From assembly GCF_034190915.1 (NCBI RefSeq), contig NW_026947484.1:83027982-83091981 (forward strand): DNA of 64,000 nucleotides. Reading direction: 5' to 3'. The notes below the pieces were generated by a model, which made no database searches, was not told the DNA's origin, and saw only the letters and a program-made list of their open reading frames with translations. The translations under genes were made by a program, and so were the position numbers. The stretch comes from Cavia porcellus. Taxonomy: Eukaryota; Chordata; Mammalia; Rodentia; Caviidae. Shown piece after piece: positions 35,089-45,121 of the stretch. Numbering within the stretch: the first letter of the stretch is position 1; the number at the start of each line of letters is the position of its first letter.

Positions 35089-36082
35089 TTAGTGATGGTG
35101 ATGGTAAAGGAGCCATTATAGAGAGAAAGAATGTGAGAGATGGGCAAAGGGAGAAAAAACAAGAAGTAGATGGCAAGACGATTGGGGAGTAAAGTGACTG
35201 CCACTGGGCCAGGGGCACTAAGGAAAAGCATAGGAATTGATGGAGCGTGCAGGAACAGGTTCCAATCTGGTAAAAACAGCGGTGCTTCTTCAGACAGGGA
35301 CAGGATGTGAAAATGGATGAAAATAAAACTTTTCAGATATAGCTCGGAGTCTCTATCTTCTATTTTTTCATTCTGATTTCTTGAAAGAGGATATAGTTAA
35401 AAATTAATAGGCGGAAGAAAATTCAATGTTTTCCTGTGGCAGTTGGGATGAAAAACAAACTAGAGACCAGTGCAATGATAGAAGAGATGATTTGCTGTTT
35501 GAAATAATGCTGTGATTTTGAAAGAAAGGACCATTTGAGGCTTATCACAAAGAAGGAGCACCTTTAATCCATTATAAATGATTTTGTTTCCATAGATTTC
35601 ATATGGAATCATTTCCTTGAGTGTGTTTATCACTTAAATTCTATTTTTATTTTAAGAGTCTCCTTTTCCACTTAACATGGCTTCAATGGATTCTTAGTTC
35701 ACTCCCTTGACTTTGTTTTGTGTTTCCCTGGCTTTGCTTCTAGGGAGTGTAGGTTACAACACCTACTAGTATCTCTTTCAGTTCCTGGAGCATGTTGTCA
35801 AGGGAAAGTTTCAGTTGATGTAAATGGGAAAAACCTTACTCCGGTCTGGCCATGCTGGGAACCGCATCCTGGAACTGACTTATTTTTCAGTGCTACAGCA
35901 CTGATCCTTCCTACCAAGGCGGCATTCCTGTGTGACTGCCGTAGTTTGTTTCTGCAACAGAACAGCCTTTATCATGTTCACTGAGGCTCTGTAAGTGTTG
36001 CTCTGGAAGAAAGCTTTTATGTTTTGTGTCTACTTAGTGTTGCCCTTGAATTCATAGCTGTATTGTTTTTGAAGCTAAAAGC
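35089..36082. other. Unique DNA, no gene seen
   Basis: An 88-codon open frame at 35,718-35,984 has slightly higher G+C than its surroundings and contains cysteines, but I recognise no domain, and it opens after no convincing splice acceptor. Confidence 0.4.
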
Positions 36083-36120
36083 GAGCATGAGCATGAGCAT
36101 GAGAGAGAGAGAGAGAGAGG
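36083..36120. repeat. (GAGCAT)n(GA)n repeat
   Basis: Three GAGCAT units run into about nine GA units. Confidence 0.92.
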
Positions 36121-36769
36121 CTGTATTAGGCACAAAGTCTGTTGATATGGGAGTGTATTTGCCAGGTAGAAGATCTAACATCATAGTTTTTAGAAGCCAA
36201 TGTTTTTATATGGTGATAGACTCCAGTTTGGTTGTTTTTCTTTAGGTTTGAGGTTAATGTGTGGAAATAAAGATACTGTCACAGCTTGTGGCTCTGTATC
36301 AGTATTATTTCCTCATAGAGAGTAGCAAAGTACCTCAGTTGGTACCTTGTTTGGAAGCAAATAAACTCCATATTTCTAAGCCAGGAGCAAAAATATTTGT
36401 TCATAGCAAGAAAACTAGTAGATTCTGAAGTCTAAGGCAAAACTGAGCATCTGGGTCTTGCCAAGGACAGGATCCAGGAGTGTTCTCTGGAGCAAAATGC
36501 CAGGATATAGGGAGAGATAAACTCTTTTTCCAAAAACTGCCTTAATAGTGATTGAATGTCTAACATATTTCATTGTTAGGAGCTCATACATGTTTCAGAT
36601 TCCCAGGAAGAGAATGTGAGATTGGTCTCATACTGTAAATACACTGGCACCCTTGGTCAGGAAGATGGGATAATTTTAATGGCATTTCTACCATGATTTA
36701 TCCCCAAGGGAGAAGGATGTTCCTGCCCGAAAATGAGGAACAATTGCATTTATATACTTTTACTTTAAT
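36121..36769. other. Unique DNA, no gene seen
   Basis: Nothing recognisable. Confidence 0.4.
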
Positions 36770-36935
36770 TTCCTTACCTAATCGTTACCACCAACCCACA
36801 GCCCCTGGGTGGATATTTGCATCGTTACTTTTCACGAAGAAGCTAGAGTGCTAAGAAGTAAGTGTCTTGCTCATCATGGCAAAGAGTAAGAGGGCTAGTA
36901 TTAGGACTCAGACCTTAGTGAATGACTGCACATGG
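36770..36935 (+). mobile_element. MIR SINE remnant
   Basis: 'acctaatcgttaccaccaac', 'cttttcacgaagaagctaga' and 'gggctagtattaggactcag' follow the MIR 3' half. Confidence 0.55.
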
Positions 36936-37220
36936 GACGAACAACTACGCCCACCTCTTCTCATGTAATCAATCATCGAATCAATGATGATGATTTTAAT
37001 ATTCTCTTCTCTCTTCAATTTGGTTTTTCATAGATTTGTCCTGTCCAAATGTTCCTTGTCCTTCCCAACCAAGTGTACTTACATGCGTCTTTTATTCATA
37101 GATGGGGTCTTAGGACCTTTTCTCCAAGTACCCCCCAGTTTTTGAAATTATTCCAGAAGAACTAAATTTTAGCATTATAGATGGATTTAGTGAAATTGAC
37201 CAATTGGAAGTTGATAGGAG

Positions 37221-37308
37221 GACTGGGCATGTAGCTCAGTGGTAGAGGTCTTGCCTAGCATGTGTGAAGTCTTGTGTTTAATCCTTAGTAAAACACACAC
37301 ACGCACAC
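37221..37308 (+). mobile_element. ID-type SINE with target duplication
   Basis: 'gactgggcatgtagctcagt' and 'ttgcctagcatgtgtgaagt' are followed by a degenerate B box ('gtgtttaatccttag') and an (AC)n tail. 'tgatagga' lies at both ends (37,212 and 37,309), as expected for a target duplication. Confidence 0.85.
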
Positions 37309-37316
37309 TGATAGGA

Positions 37317-38879
37317 ATGACAGTAGCTGAACAGCTGGTTTGGTAGAAAAATTGACACTAGCAGTCATTAGGACTCAAAAGATGCACTAAGGTGGTGTGA
37401 AGAATTAAACCAAAATCAAATATTGTACGTATCTCAGTAATCCCATAGATCCTCACTGTATTAAACTCAGGACAATTAGCATTGTTTTAAAAGAAAGTTA
37501 AATTGTGCTTAAAGTGCTCCATTGGAAAGACTGGGAGGCAATGTTTCTGTGTTTATTCCCTATCACAATGGAAGTGCCTCAGGATCTACCTAGGGTACTG
37601 CTCTGAGTTGAGCTCCCAGCGGATCCTTGGAGTATATAAAGATGATCCTTCTACGAGCTGGATAGAAGAAGAGGGTCCACGGCTAAGCCCATGAGGATGT
37701 CCTGTGGTTTCTGTAAACACACAGGGGTTTTAGAACATGTATCTTTCTTCTTTAGTGTTGAAAGCATTCTGCACTCACACTGAATTTGTCTCAATTTTAG
37801 TGAAACTAAAGATGAAGATTCAAACCCATTTTCTCTGAACCTCTCAGTTTCTCTATATCCATTTTAATAGCTTCTCCTATCTTTCTGTGAATGCCTTGAG
37901 CATATAAATTTGCAATGTTTATTGCATTTCTTCTTAGCTCTAAAGTTACTTGTGGGGAAACAGAATATTTGAGTACCTTTGATTTTCACCATGTGTTTAC
38001 TGTTTTCCTACGTGTTTCTTTCTTTTTGTTTTCTTTTTTAAAAAGTTGTTTTACTATTTTCATTGCAAATGCTTTTAAATACTATCCAAGGGCTCTGGGG
38101 AACAGGATGAAGGGTGTCATTATCATCCAATAGATGTATTCTGCTAGTATTTGAGTGTTGTACAAATATGGGATCAAGCTGATTTTATCAAGGAAGAGAC
38201 GATGCTTTGGATGGATGAAGGCAGCGCTAAGAATATGCAGAGTGACAGCAGAGAACACTGAGGAAAGAAGACGGTACACTAGGGGATCCTGGAAGGAGCT
38301 GTGGCAAAGGTGGAAGGAAAGAACAGAAAGGGAGGATTCCTATTTGAAAAACATCAAAGGAAAAGAAGTTTGGTTGGTGAAGGAAGACACTATGCCCACC
38401 GCAATAATGAGAATAGCTGTGAGTGCATAGTAGTGTCCAATCTTGATGACTCGTGGGTTTAACTGTTGTAATGAGCAGGCCCCAAAATGAGTTGGTACAA
38501 AGAAGAGGCTTGTGTCTTGCTTAGGTAACAGTCTACCATGGGTGCTTGAGTAGGCACAACGTTTTCCTCCATTTGACCATTCAAAGACTCTACTCCTTCC
38601 ATTTGGTGGCTTTGCCATTCCCTAGGACTTGGGTCTTGTCTGCAATCACACTGTGAAAAGTGAAAAAGAGAATAGAGAGCCACCTATGTCCTTAGAAACC
38701 CCAAAGGGGCACACATGACCCATGCTCATCTTCCTCTGGAGAAAACCCAGCCATTCAGCCTCAGTGTGTAAAGGAGGCAGGGTGCAGACACATTCAGCCA
38801 TGGGTGCAGATGAAAGGCAAGGATGGTAGTGAACCTTGTTGAACAGTTGGTGGCGTTTGCGACAGAGACTCAGGTAATG
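37317..38879. other. Unique DNA, no confirmed gene
   Basis: On the minus strand 38,340-38,683 carries two overlapping open frames with a hydrophobic stretch ('YALTAILIIAVGIVSSF'). This is discussed as a weak candidate for a decayed exon. Otherwise nothing is recognised. Confidence 0.35.
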
Positions 38880-39075
38880 ACAGTGCAGCCTTAGAGTCCA
38901 ACAGATTTAGGATCCTCAGCTTGCGAGACTTCTCAGTTACCTAGGCTCTCTGGAGCTAAAACTATCACATACCCCTAAGATTCTTATGAGAATTAAATAA
39001 GATAATTAGTGTAAGGCTTTTAGCACAGTGCCTGAAAACCATTCACTAAGTACTCAGTAAATATCTCTTATTATT
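38880..39075 (+). mobile_element. MIR SINE remnant
   Basis: 'gcagccttagagtccaacag', 'ctgg agctaaaactatc'-type core and 'tgagaattaaataagataa' plus 'aagtactcagtaaatat' follow MIR order from core to 3' end. Among the more complete MIR copies here. Confidence 0.65.
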
Positions 39076-39119
39076 TTCATAACTATAGATCAAATAAAGA
39101 AAAAGCATCTAGTATCTAT

Positions 39120-39265
39120 TATAGTCCCAAATCGATAAGGCAGTTTGTATATTTAACATAATTCTCAAAGCTTTATTTTGAGAAAAGTGCTATCTGCTTT
39201 TTATACACAGTTATCTTGTAGCACAGAGAAAGAACACAGTCAGGATTTAGAAAATTAGCGTTGCG
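39120..39265 (+). mobile_element. MIR SINE remnant
   Basis: 'atttaacataattctcaaag' and 'atacacagttatcttgtagc' then 'agaacacagtcaggattta' match the MIR 3' part, directly after another MIR copy. Confidence 0.4.
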
Positions 39266-40254
39266 TGTACATTTAATTATATTACTCATATTATTTCTAC
39301 AAGGGGCACCGAAGAGAAAAATAAGTGGAGGCTGGGGTGAAGCAGAGAACTAGAAGAAACAGCAGAATCCAGGACAAGGGAAGGAAATTAGTTCAGCTTA
39401 GAATTTACATTAGAGGCAAGGGACCCTAACCTTAATCATTAGTCTCACCCTCCCTTAATCCTGAACCATAATGCAGAGAAGGGAATGATAAGCTAACCAG
39501 ATGAAGGATTGGTATCATTACAAGTGTAGTTAGAGCTTTATAAAACTGGGACAGAACTGTGTTTCTGTTTGCATTCTGTCCTTGGAGACTCTCAGATACA
39601 GATAAAGTTTAGTAGTATGCATGAAATTACTGTGTGTTCCCAATGTTATGGACATACCGAGAGAAGACGCAGTGAAAGAAAGTTGGGATCCAGATGTAAA
39701 GTCACTATTGGAAGAAGTTCCTCCGGGAACTCCTGAAGATAAACGGTTGTGTTCCATGTTCATTTTAAAAAATATACTTTCTCAATTCACTTTTAGATAC
39801 TTGCCCCCTGGAAACAGAATGGTAGTCCTTATAGCACTGTCAGTCTTTTGTCTCTCTGCCTTTTAAAAATTATAGTAGCGTGCAAATACAAGTGACATTA
39901 TTGTGTAAATCAGTTCGATCCACCAATAATTTAGAAAACAATAAAATTACACTCAAGTTAATACTACTTACAATCACATTATTTGAGGAACACTTCACAA
40001 TGGACTGTTAAATAGCAAAGTCCTACAGCTTTCAGTTTGAAACCTGTGATAAGGACAGTCACCTTATAGATTTTTCTTTTCATATTCTTACAGATGAGAA
40101 CCTCAAATGCTTTAGTGCTGAGGTTGATGAAATTTCTTTGTAAAGAGTCTGTTAATAAATATTTTGGCTTTACTGGACACTTGCTTCCCCATCACAACTG
40201 CTGTGCTCTACATTTAAGTGAAAAAGCAGCTATAGAACTAATAGGTACAGCTGT
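39266..40254. other. Unique DNA, no gene seen
   Basis: Nothing recognisable. Confidence 0.4.
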
Positions 40255-40315
40255 GTTCAACAAATCTTTATAAAAATAGACCATAAGCTAAATTTGGCCT
40301 CTGGGCTTTTTGTTA
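40255..40315 (+). mobile_element. Charlie-type transposon, 3'-end fragment
   Basis: 'caaatctttataaaaatag', 'accataagctaaatttggcc' and 'tctgggctttt' match the right end of the family seen whole at 28,232-28,440. Confidence 0.5.
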
Positions 40316-40374
40316 ATCCCTTATATAATTCACTTTTTTCTTTTCTACCTCATATTGGAAAAAATGATTAATGT

Positions 40375-40495
40375 TTTAGAGACAAGAAATTTAAAGTACA
40401 AGGAGGTTAACTGACTTGTTCATAACCAAGTTGAAGGTGAGATGGGGTTCAACTGCAGCTCTGATTGGCTTCAGAACACGTGGTCATCTCTGTCA
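40375..40495 (+). mobile_element. MIR SINE remnant
   Basis: 'gagacaagaaatttaaagta' then 'gttaactgacttgttcataa' and 'gatggggttcaact' follow the MIR 3' half. Confidence 0.5.
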
Positions 40496-42025
40496 CACGG
40501 TCATATACCATAAATTGGAACTTCTTCTCTATGCATCTTAGAGCAAGTCTATTTTGGAACCAGAAGTCTACTTTGGTGATAAAACCTTGCAAAGATTGAA
40601 ATTTCATATAATTAAAAATTAAAATGCTAAGTTATGATTCTTTTTTTTGGTCTGGGAGTTATTCTGTCAATTTATTTCTAGGAATAAAAAGGCCATCTTT
40701 ACCCTCACTTTGGACCTGTTGGAATTGTACTTCTTTATATTTGTCAAATGTTGACGTGGGCTTTACCTTTGAGTCCCAATCTAAGGAAAGCAGGTGTCCT
40801 TGGATGCTAACAAGACAACCTTTTTCTTGGATCATTTGTTCTTCAACCTGGGCCACCTCTGAGCCCATTTCTGTCAAAGACATTTTCCCCACAGTCCAAC
40901 TCCTTTCCTACACACTCTGAAAGGACCTCTGAAGCCAACACTGTTTACCAATTTGTTCTAAAAAATGTCAGAACTGCAATCAGAGGAGGTCAAGCAACAA
41001 TTCTCACAGCTGTTACAAAACATTGCTAATTGCTCTACAAGCTTAAGAGAAAACACAGTGCTATAGCCTGAAAATGGTAATTATTGTGACTTGAGTTTCT
41101 TGCCCTAAATTCCCTGGGTGGATGTACTCTTTCAGCTAAAGGAACGGAGGGAGACAAAGAGGGAGGGGGCAGGAGTTTAGCATCACAACTTTAATAATAA
41201 TAAAAAAGATAGGATTTCTAGCATGAAGTGGTCTTCTTGACTGAAAAAATTGGGGTCCTTTGTCAAGAAAGCTTTGTAGATGTAAATGAGCAACAAGAAA
41301 CTCTAGAGACTTGTATTCTTTACATCATGTTAAGAAATATTGATTGCAGCCCACAAGAAGACTTTCACTTAACCACATTTTAAAAAGCTTTCATAAATAT
41401 TGCAATAAAGTGAAATTCATTGCTAGTTAAACTCTAACACTGGCATGAGCTTATTTATCACCCAGATGACTGAGCTGCTGGTGAGAGAAAACAGAGGGAT
41501 AGTAGGGAATTTATTTAGCACATCTTGAAATATCTTCCAGCAAGGTAATAAAGGCCATGCTCCACATTTAGATCTCATGGCCAATAAACAATTTTCAGAA
41601 AAAGAAAAATAAAGGTGGTAGAAATAGACTGCATTGGGAAATTCTATTTACACTATAGTCAATTATTTCAGTGTTCAGTTTATTATAAACTTTTTTCCCA
41701 TTAAGCATAGCTTGTCAGAAATCCTATACCAAGGGAATAAAATGTCAAGACTGTGTCCAAATCATCACAGCACACTCCGTGGAACAGATTCTTACTTCTA
41801 GAAACTCTAAATGATTTGTGACAGTATTCATGGCATTTGAAAGTAAAATTAGTCAAGTGAAATTTTTTAATGAAGTGTTTGATAAGGAGAATTGTTTAAG
41901 TTAAGCCTCCTGACATATATACCTGATTTTTCTGTCATGTTTTCATTCACAAAGTGAAAAGTCCTGTCCAAATCTATGCTTATGTGTGCATCTTTGAATA
42001 TGACATTACTTTAAGAAAGTATATA
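40496..42025. other. Unique DNA, no gene seen
   Basis: Overlapping open frames at 40,624-40,920 on both strands have no domain. Confidence 0.4.
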
Positions 42026-42574
42026 CAGTAAGCCCCAACCTAAAGAATATTCGAGTTGCAAATTCTCACAGAATGAATGGACCTTGCATGATGAACATTC
42101 ATAGATGCAAACAAAGCACAGATTAGTTCCCGTGTCTGTCGGACACTGTCGCAGTTGAGCTGCTGTGTGCTTGCTGTACAGCGTGTAGCGTACAGTAGTG
42201 CAGTGCCCAGTCAGAGCCCGGGGTGTCTGGAAGCACGAGGAAAAAGCAGAGGTGAAGTGGAGGGGGCTGTCAGGAGGCACAAAGCAATAACCACGAAACC
42301 AAAGTGAAAATCACTGGGAGCCTGGACTGAGGTGGAAAGATGATAGATGTCTGTAAGAGTAAAAATGGTTTATTTTTAGTTATATTGTATTGCACCACTA
42401 TTTTAAGGTAAGTGTAAAAGTAAAAATAGTCCATTTACAGTATTTTTGTGTGCATTTGGTTATTTCATGCTTTATGTTGAATATTTGTGGAAAAAGTATC
42501 AGACTCACTCTGTCAAATCTGATTTACCATGTTCTCCCAGAATGGAACTCATTCGTAAGTCAAGGACTTAACTG
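42026..42574 (+). mobile_element. Tigger-like nonautonomous DNA transposon with terminal inverted repeats
   Basis: The left end 'cagtaagccccaacctaaag' and the reverse complement of the right end, 'cagttaagtccttgacttac', align as imperfect inverted repeats. This terminal sequence class ('ttcgtaagtc..ggactta') belongs to TcMar-Tigger elements, which insert at TA; 'TA' precedes the left end. The middle (42,130-42,240) keeps several CpGs and a 'cagcgtgtagcgtacagtag' block. No transposase frame is present, so it is a 549-bp passive copy. Confidence 0.7.
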
Positions 42575-43329
42575 TTGTCCTGTAGATGTCAAAATAAGAC
42601 AGTAATTTAAAACAAATAAGATTACGCTTATTGACAGAGATAGACGAGAGTTCTATCCTTTGTAATGCTTTAAAGGTGAAAAGAAATATAGATGGGTCAG
42701 ATAATCTAGTTACAGAGGAAAAGAGGGTAGAGCAATATATAAAAGGAGGTACTGATATGCAAAATATACATAACACACAGTTATGAGATTTCTAGTTCAC
42801 ATAATGAAAAAGTAAACAGTCACGTGATTCTGGGTCCATAAATGTAATATAAAGCATTGTTCAGGGTAGATGTCAGTGGTTGATATAGAGACTAAATTGT
42901 AAGAAATTTCTCTTATGAGTTCTAATAATGAGTCCTGCAAAATAACAAACTATGTTTCTTGAAACTTGATGCCAGGAAAGTATTTCATGAAGCTTTTTCT
43001 CTCAGGATCTCTCAGTGTCAGCGAATTCCAAAGTACAACTGAGCCAAAACAACTTGCAACAGGAGGGCAAAGTGTAGCTTGAAATGCAGAGCCTCTGGGT
43101 TCTCATTTCTGTTGGTCTTTTGCTCTTTGCTTCTGTCTGTCCCCATTAACTTGTGTCTTACTTTAATAGGTGTTTTCTATATCTCTTTAGTCTCATCAAA
43201 CAAGACCTGTGTTAGGAAGCATGAGTAAACAGTTCACTTCTATGCTACGACCATGTTGGGACTAACTTAGCTTGAACATTGTCTGTTAGTGAGTCCAACA
43301 AATAATTCAGAGGCTTAGAATGAGACAAG
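42575..43329. other. Unique DNA, no gene seen
   Basis: Nothing recognisable; the left LTR boundary that follows is not fixed and may lie in here. Confidence 0.35.
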
Positions 43330-43771
43330 TGGGTTTTGTCTTATCTGTCAAAGCACAAAGCCAAAGCAACCCCATTTTGGATTTAAATGACCTGGCCATC
43401 TACTCCCTCTGTTGCTATCCTGAGTTTTGAGAAACGGTGACTGTGTATTTTCCCCAGAACACAGCTGTTCCCAAGATAAGAACCAAGGACTTTCCATTCC
43501 AAACCACAGAACCCATCTCTCTACCTTCCCTAGCAGCACACTCCTTGCCTCCTACCACTTGAGATAGTCAGCTACAATAGATTGTAAGCCTTGAATTCAG
43601 CCAACAAATTTAGAGGATGGCTGTTTCTCCTGTATTAGAATAAAAGGGGCATACCTCATTTGCTACCTCATTGCTGGGTTGTGCTTGTGCCCTTTTGCAA
43701 AAGTAAAATCTTGCCTTGTTGAGGTTTCTTGATATCCGAGTGCTTTATTATCTCCCCTGACAAACTGAGTC
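43330..43771 (+). mobile_element. ERV1-like LTR, left boundary uncertain
   Basis: A U3-like part is followed by an AATAAA-like signal ('gaataaaagggg' near 43,640), a U5-like 'tgccttgttgaggtttcttg' part and, right after the end, a proline-type primer-binding site. This order defines an LTR of a class I (gammaretrovirus-like) endogenous element. The 5' TG end was not found. Nothing coding follows that I can recognise. Confidence 0.5.
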
Positions 43772-43789
43772 TGGGGGCTCATTTCCAAT
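43772..43789 (+). promoter_or_regulatory. Proline-type retroviral primer-binding site (degenerate)
   Basis: 'tgggggctcatttccaat' keeps the first nine bases of the tRNA-Pro-complementary site used by many class I endogenous retroviruses, then diverges. Its place immediately after a U5-like segment supports the call. Confidence 0.5.
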
Positions 43790-44075
43790 CAGAATAAGAG
43801 TTTCAACTTCTTTTGGGCTTTGAAACTTCCTTGTATAATTCCAGAACCTACCTTGTATAATTCAGTCCTCCCCTTTCCTTACTGTCTTTGCTCTACATTT
43901 GTGGTATGCTCACTTCTGTCTGGTGCCACTCTCTTGACATCTCACTCCCAAAAGGTGAAGAATGTGAGTGTCTTAAATGAATTGATGCTGTTACTAGAGT
44001 GACTTGAATAGTCCAACTGCTTCTTACTAATTTAACACTGCCACACTTCCCAGCAGTGGGGGAGGGATTGCCTAA
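43790..44075. other. Possible ERV leader or unique DNA
   Basis: A small duplication 'ccttgtataattc' occurs at 43,829 and 43,851. No gag-like frame is seen. Confidence 0.3.
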
Positions 44076-44300
44076 AGCAGGGGTCACAGAACTTTTCCTA
44101 AGAAGGACCAGACGGCCAATATTTTAGGCTGTGTAAGCCGTGCCGTCTGTCACAACTTCTCAAATCTGTTATTGCAGTGTGAAAACAGTTAACAATATAA
44201 ATAACAAGAAAATAGACAACACATAAATAACCAGCATGGATGTACTCCAATAGAACTTTATATACGGATGCTGAAATTTAAATGTTCACATTTTTCACAT
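44076..44300 (+). mobile_element. Charlie-type transposon, 3' end diverged
   Basis: 'gcaggggtcacagaactttt', 'ccaatattttaggctgtgta' and 'ccaatagaactttatata' match the family at 28,232-28,440, in the same orientation. The closing inverted end is lost. Confidence 0.6.
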
Positions 44301-44343
44301 GTCACAGAGTAATTATTCTTTTGAGTACTCAAAAATGTAACTG

Positions 44344-44464
44344 CTGCTGGGTGCAATGACACAGGACCTGTAATCCCAGATTCTCTGAAGGCTGAGGCAG
44401 GAGGATCATGCATTTGAGGCCAGCCAGTGTAAATTACAGAGAATCCTGAAGCAAAAATAAGTAA
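44344..44464 (+). mobile_element. B1-type SINE, plus strand
   Basis: 'gctgggtgcaatgacacagg', 'cctgtaatcccagattctct' and 'gaggccagccagtgtaa' follow the 7SL-derived B1 order, ending in an A-rich tail. It faces a second B1 to the right. Confidence 0.72.
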
Positions 44465-44467
44465 ATA

Positions 44468-44530
44468 GCCCTTCTCTCCTCCCTCCTCCACCTCTCCACC
44501 TTCCTCTCCTTTTTCTTTTCTATTTCTTGT
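44468..44530. repeat. Polypyrimidine tract
   Basis: About 60 bases of almost only C and T lie between the two opposed B1 copies. Confidence 0.85.
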
Positions 44531-44640
44531 CTTCTGGATCTTCCTATGTATGCCCAGGCTGACCTTGACCTCATGATCTTTCCGCCTGAGCTCTGGAATG
44601 CCAAGATAACAGCATTTCATGGTGGTGCCCTGGGGTCCAT
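44531..44640 (-). mobile_element. B1-type SINE, minus strand
   Basis: 'tgcccaggctgaccttgacc', 'tcatgatctttccgcctgag' and 'ctggaatgccaagataaca' are the reverse complement of B1. The long open frame at 44,258-44,875 (minus) runs through both B1 copies and is not a gene. Confidence 0.72.
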
Positions 44641-45057
44641 GAGAGACACCGTATTTTTCATGACAGTGTACTTCAGTGCCAGTGCAGTCTTTCTCAACCA
44701 TTACCTTTGAGTGCTCTATCACCCTGGGCTCTGTGGTGAGACTTGCGGCTGGAAGGAAGAAATGAGTTTCTTTCTTGTGAAATCTAAAACAGAGACAGGA
44801 CCAGCCTCTATGCCCAACCTTCGGCCATCTTCTTCCAAATGAAGTGACGCAGCTGCCAGATACTACAAGGCTCATTTCCTCCTGCCCTCACAAACCTAAG
44901 CTTCTACTGGGACACACTCTGTTGCTCCCTTCACTTCCTTCTCTGGTGGCAAAAAATTTCCCAGATGGAAAACTTTGCTATAAATAAAGGTGTAAGAAGT
45001 GGTCATGTAAAAACAAACAAACAAACAAACAATCAAATCAAACATACATACATAAAA
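44641..45057. other. Unique DNA, no gene seen
   Basis: An (AAAC)n stretch at 45,010-45,032 leads into the ID SINE; otherwise nothing. Confidence 0.4.
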
Positions 45058-45121
45058 GCTTGGATGTGGCTCAGTGCTAGAATACCTTTGGGTTTCATAG
45101 TCAGTACTGGAAAAAAAAAAA
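45058..45121 (+). mobile_element. ID-type SINE, short and diverged
   Basis: 'agcttggatgtggctcagtg' keeps the A-box region; the B box is degenerate ('ttcatagtcagtactgg'), followed by an A run. Confidence 0.65.

Noticed and set aside
44258..44875. 205-codon open frame, minus strand
   Set aside because: It runs through a Charlie-type transposon end, two opposed B1 SINEs and the pyrimidine tract, so it is chance.
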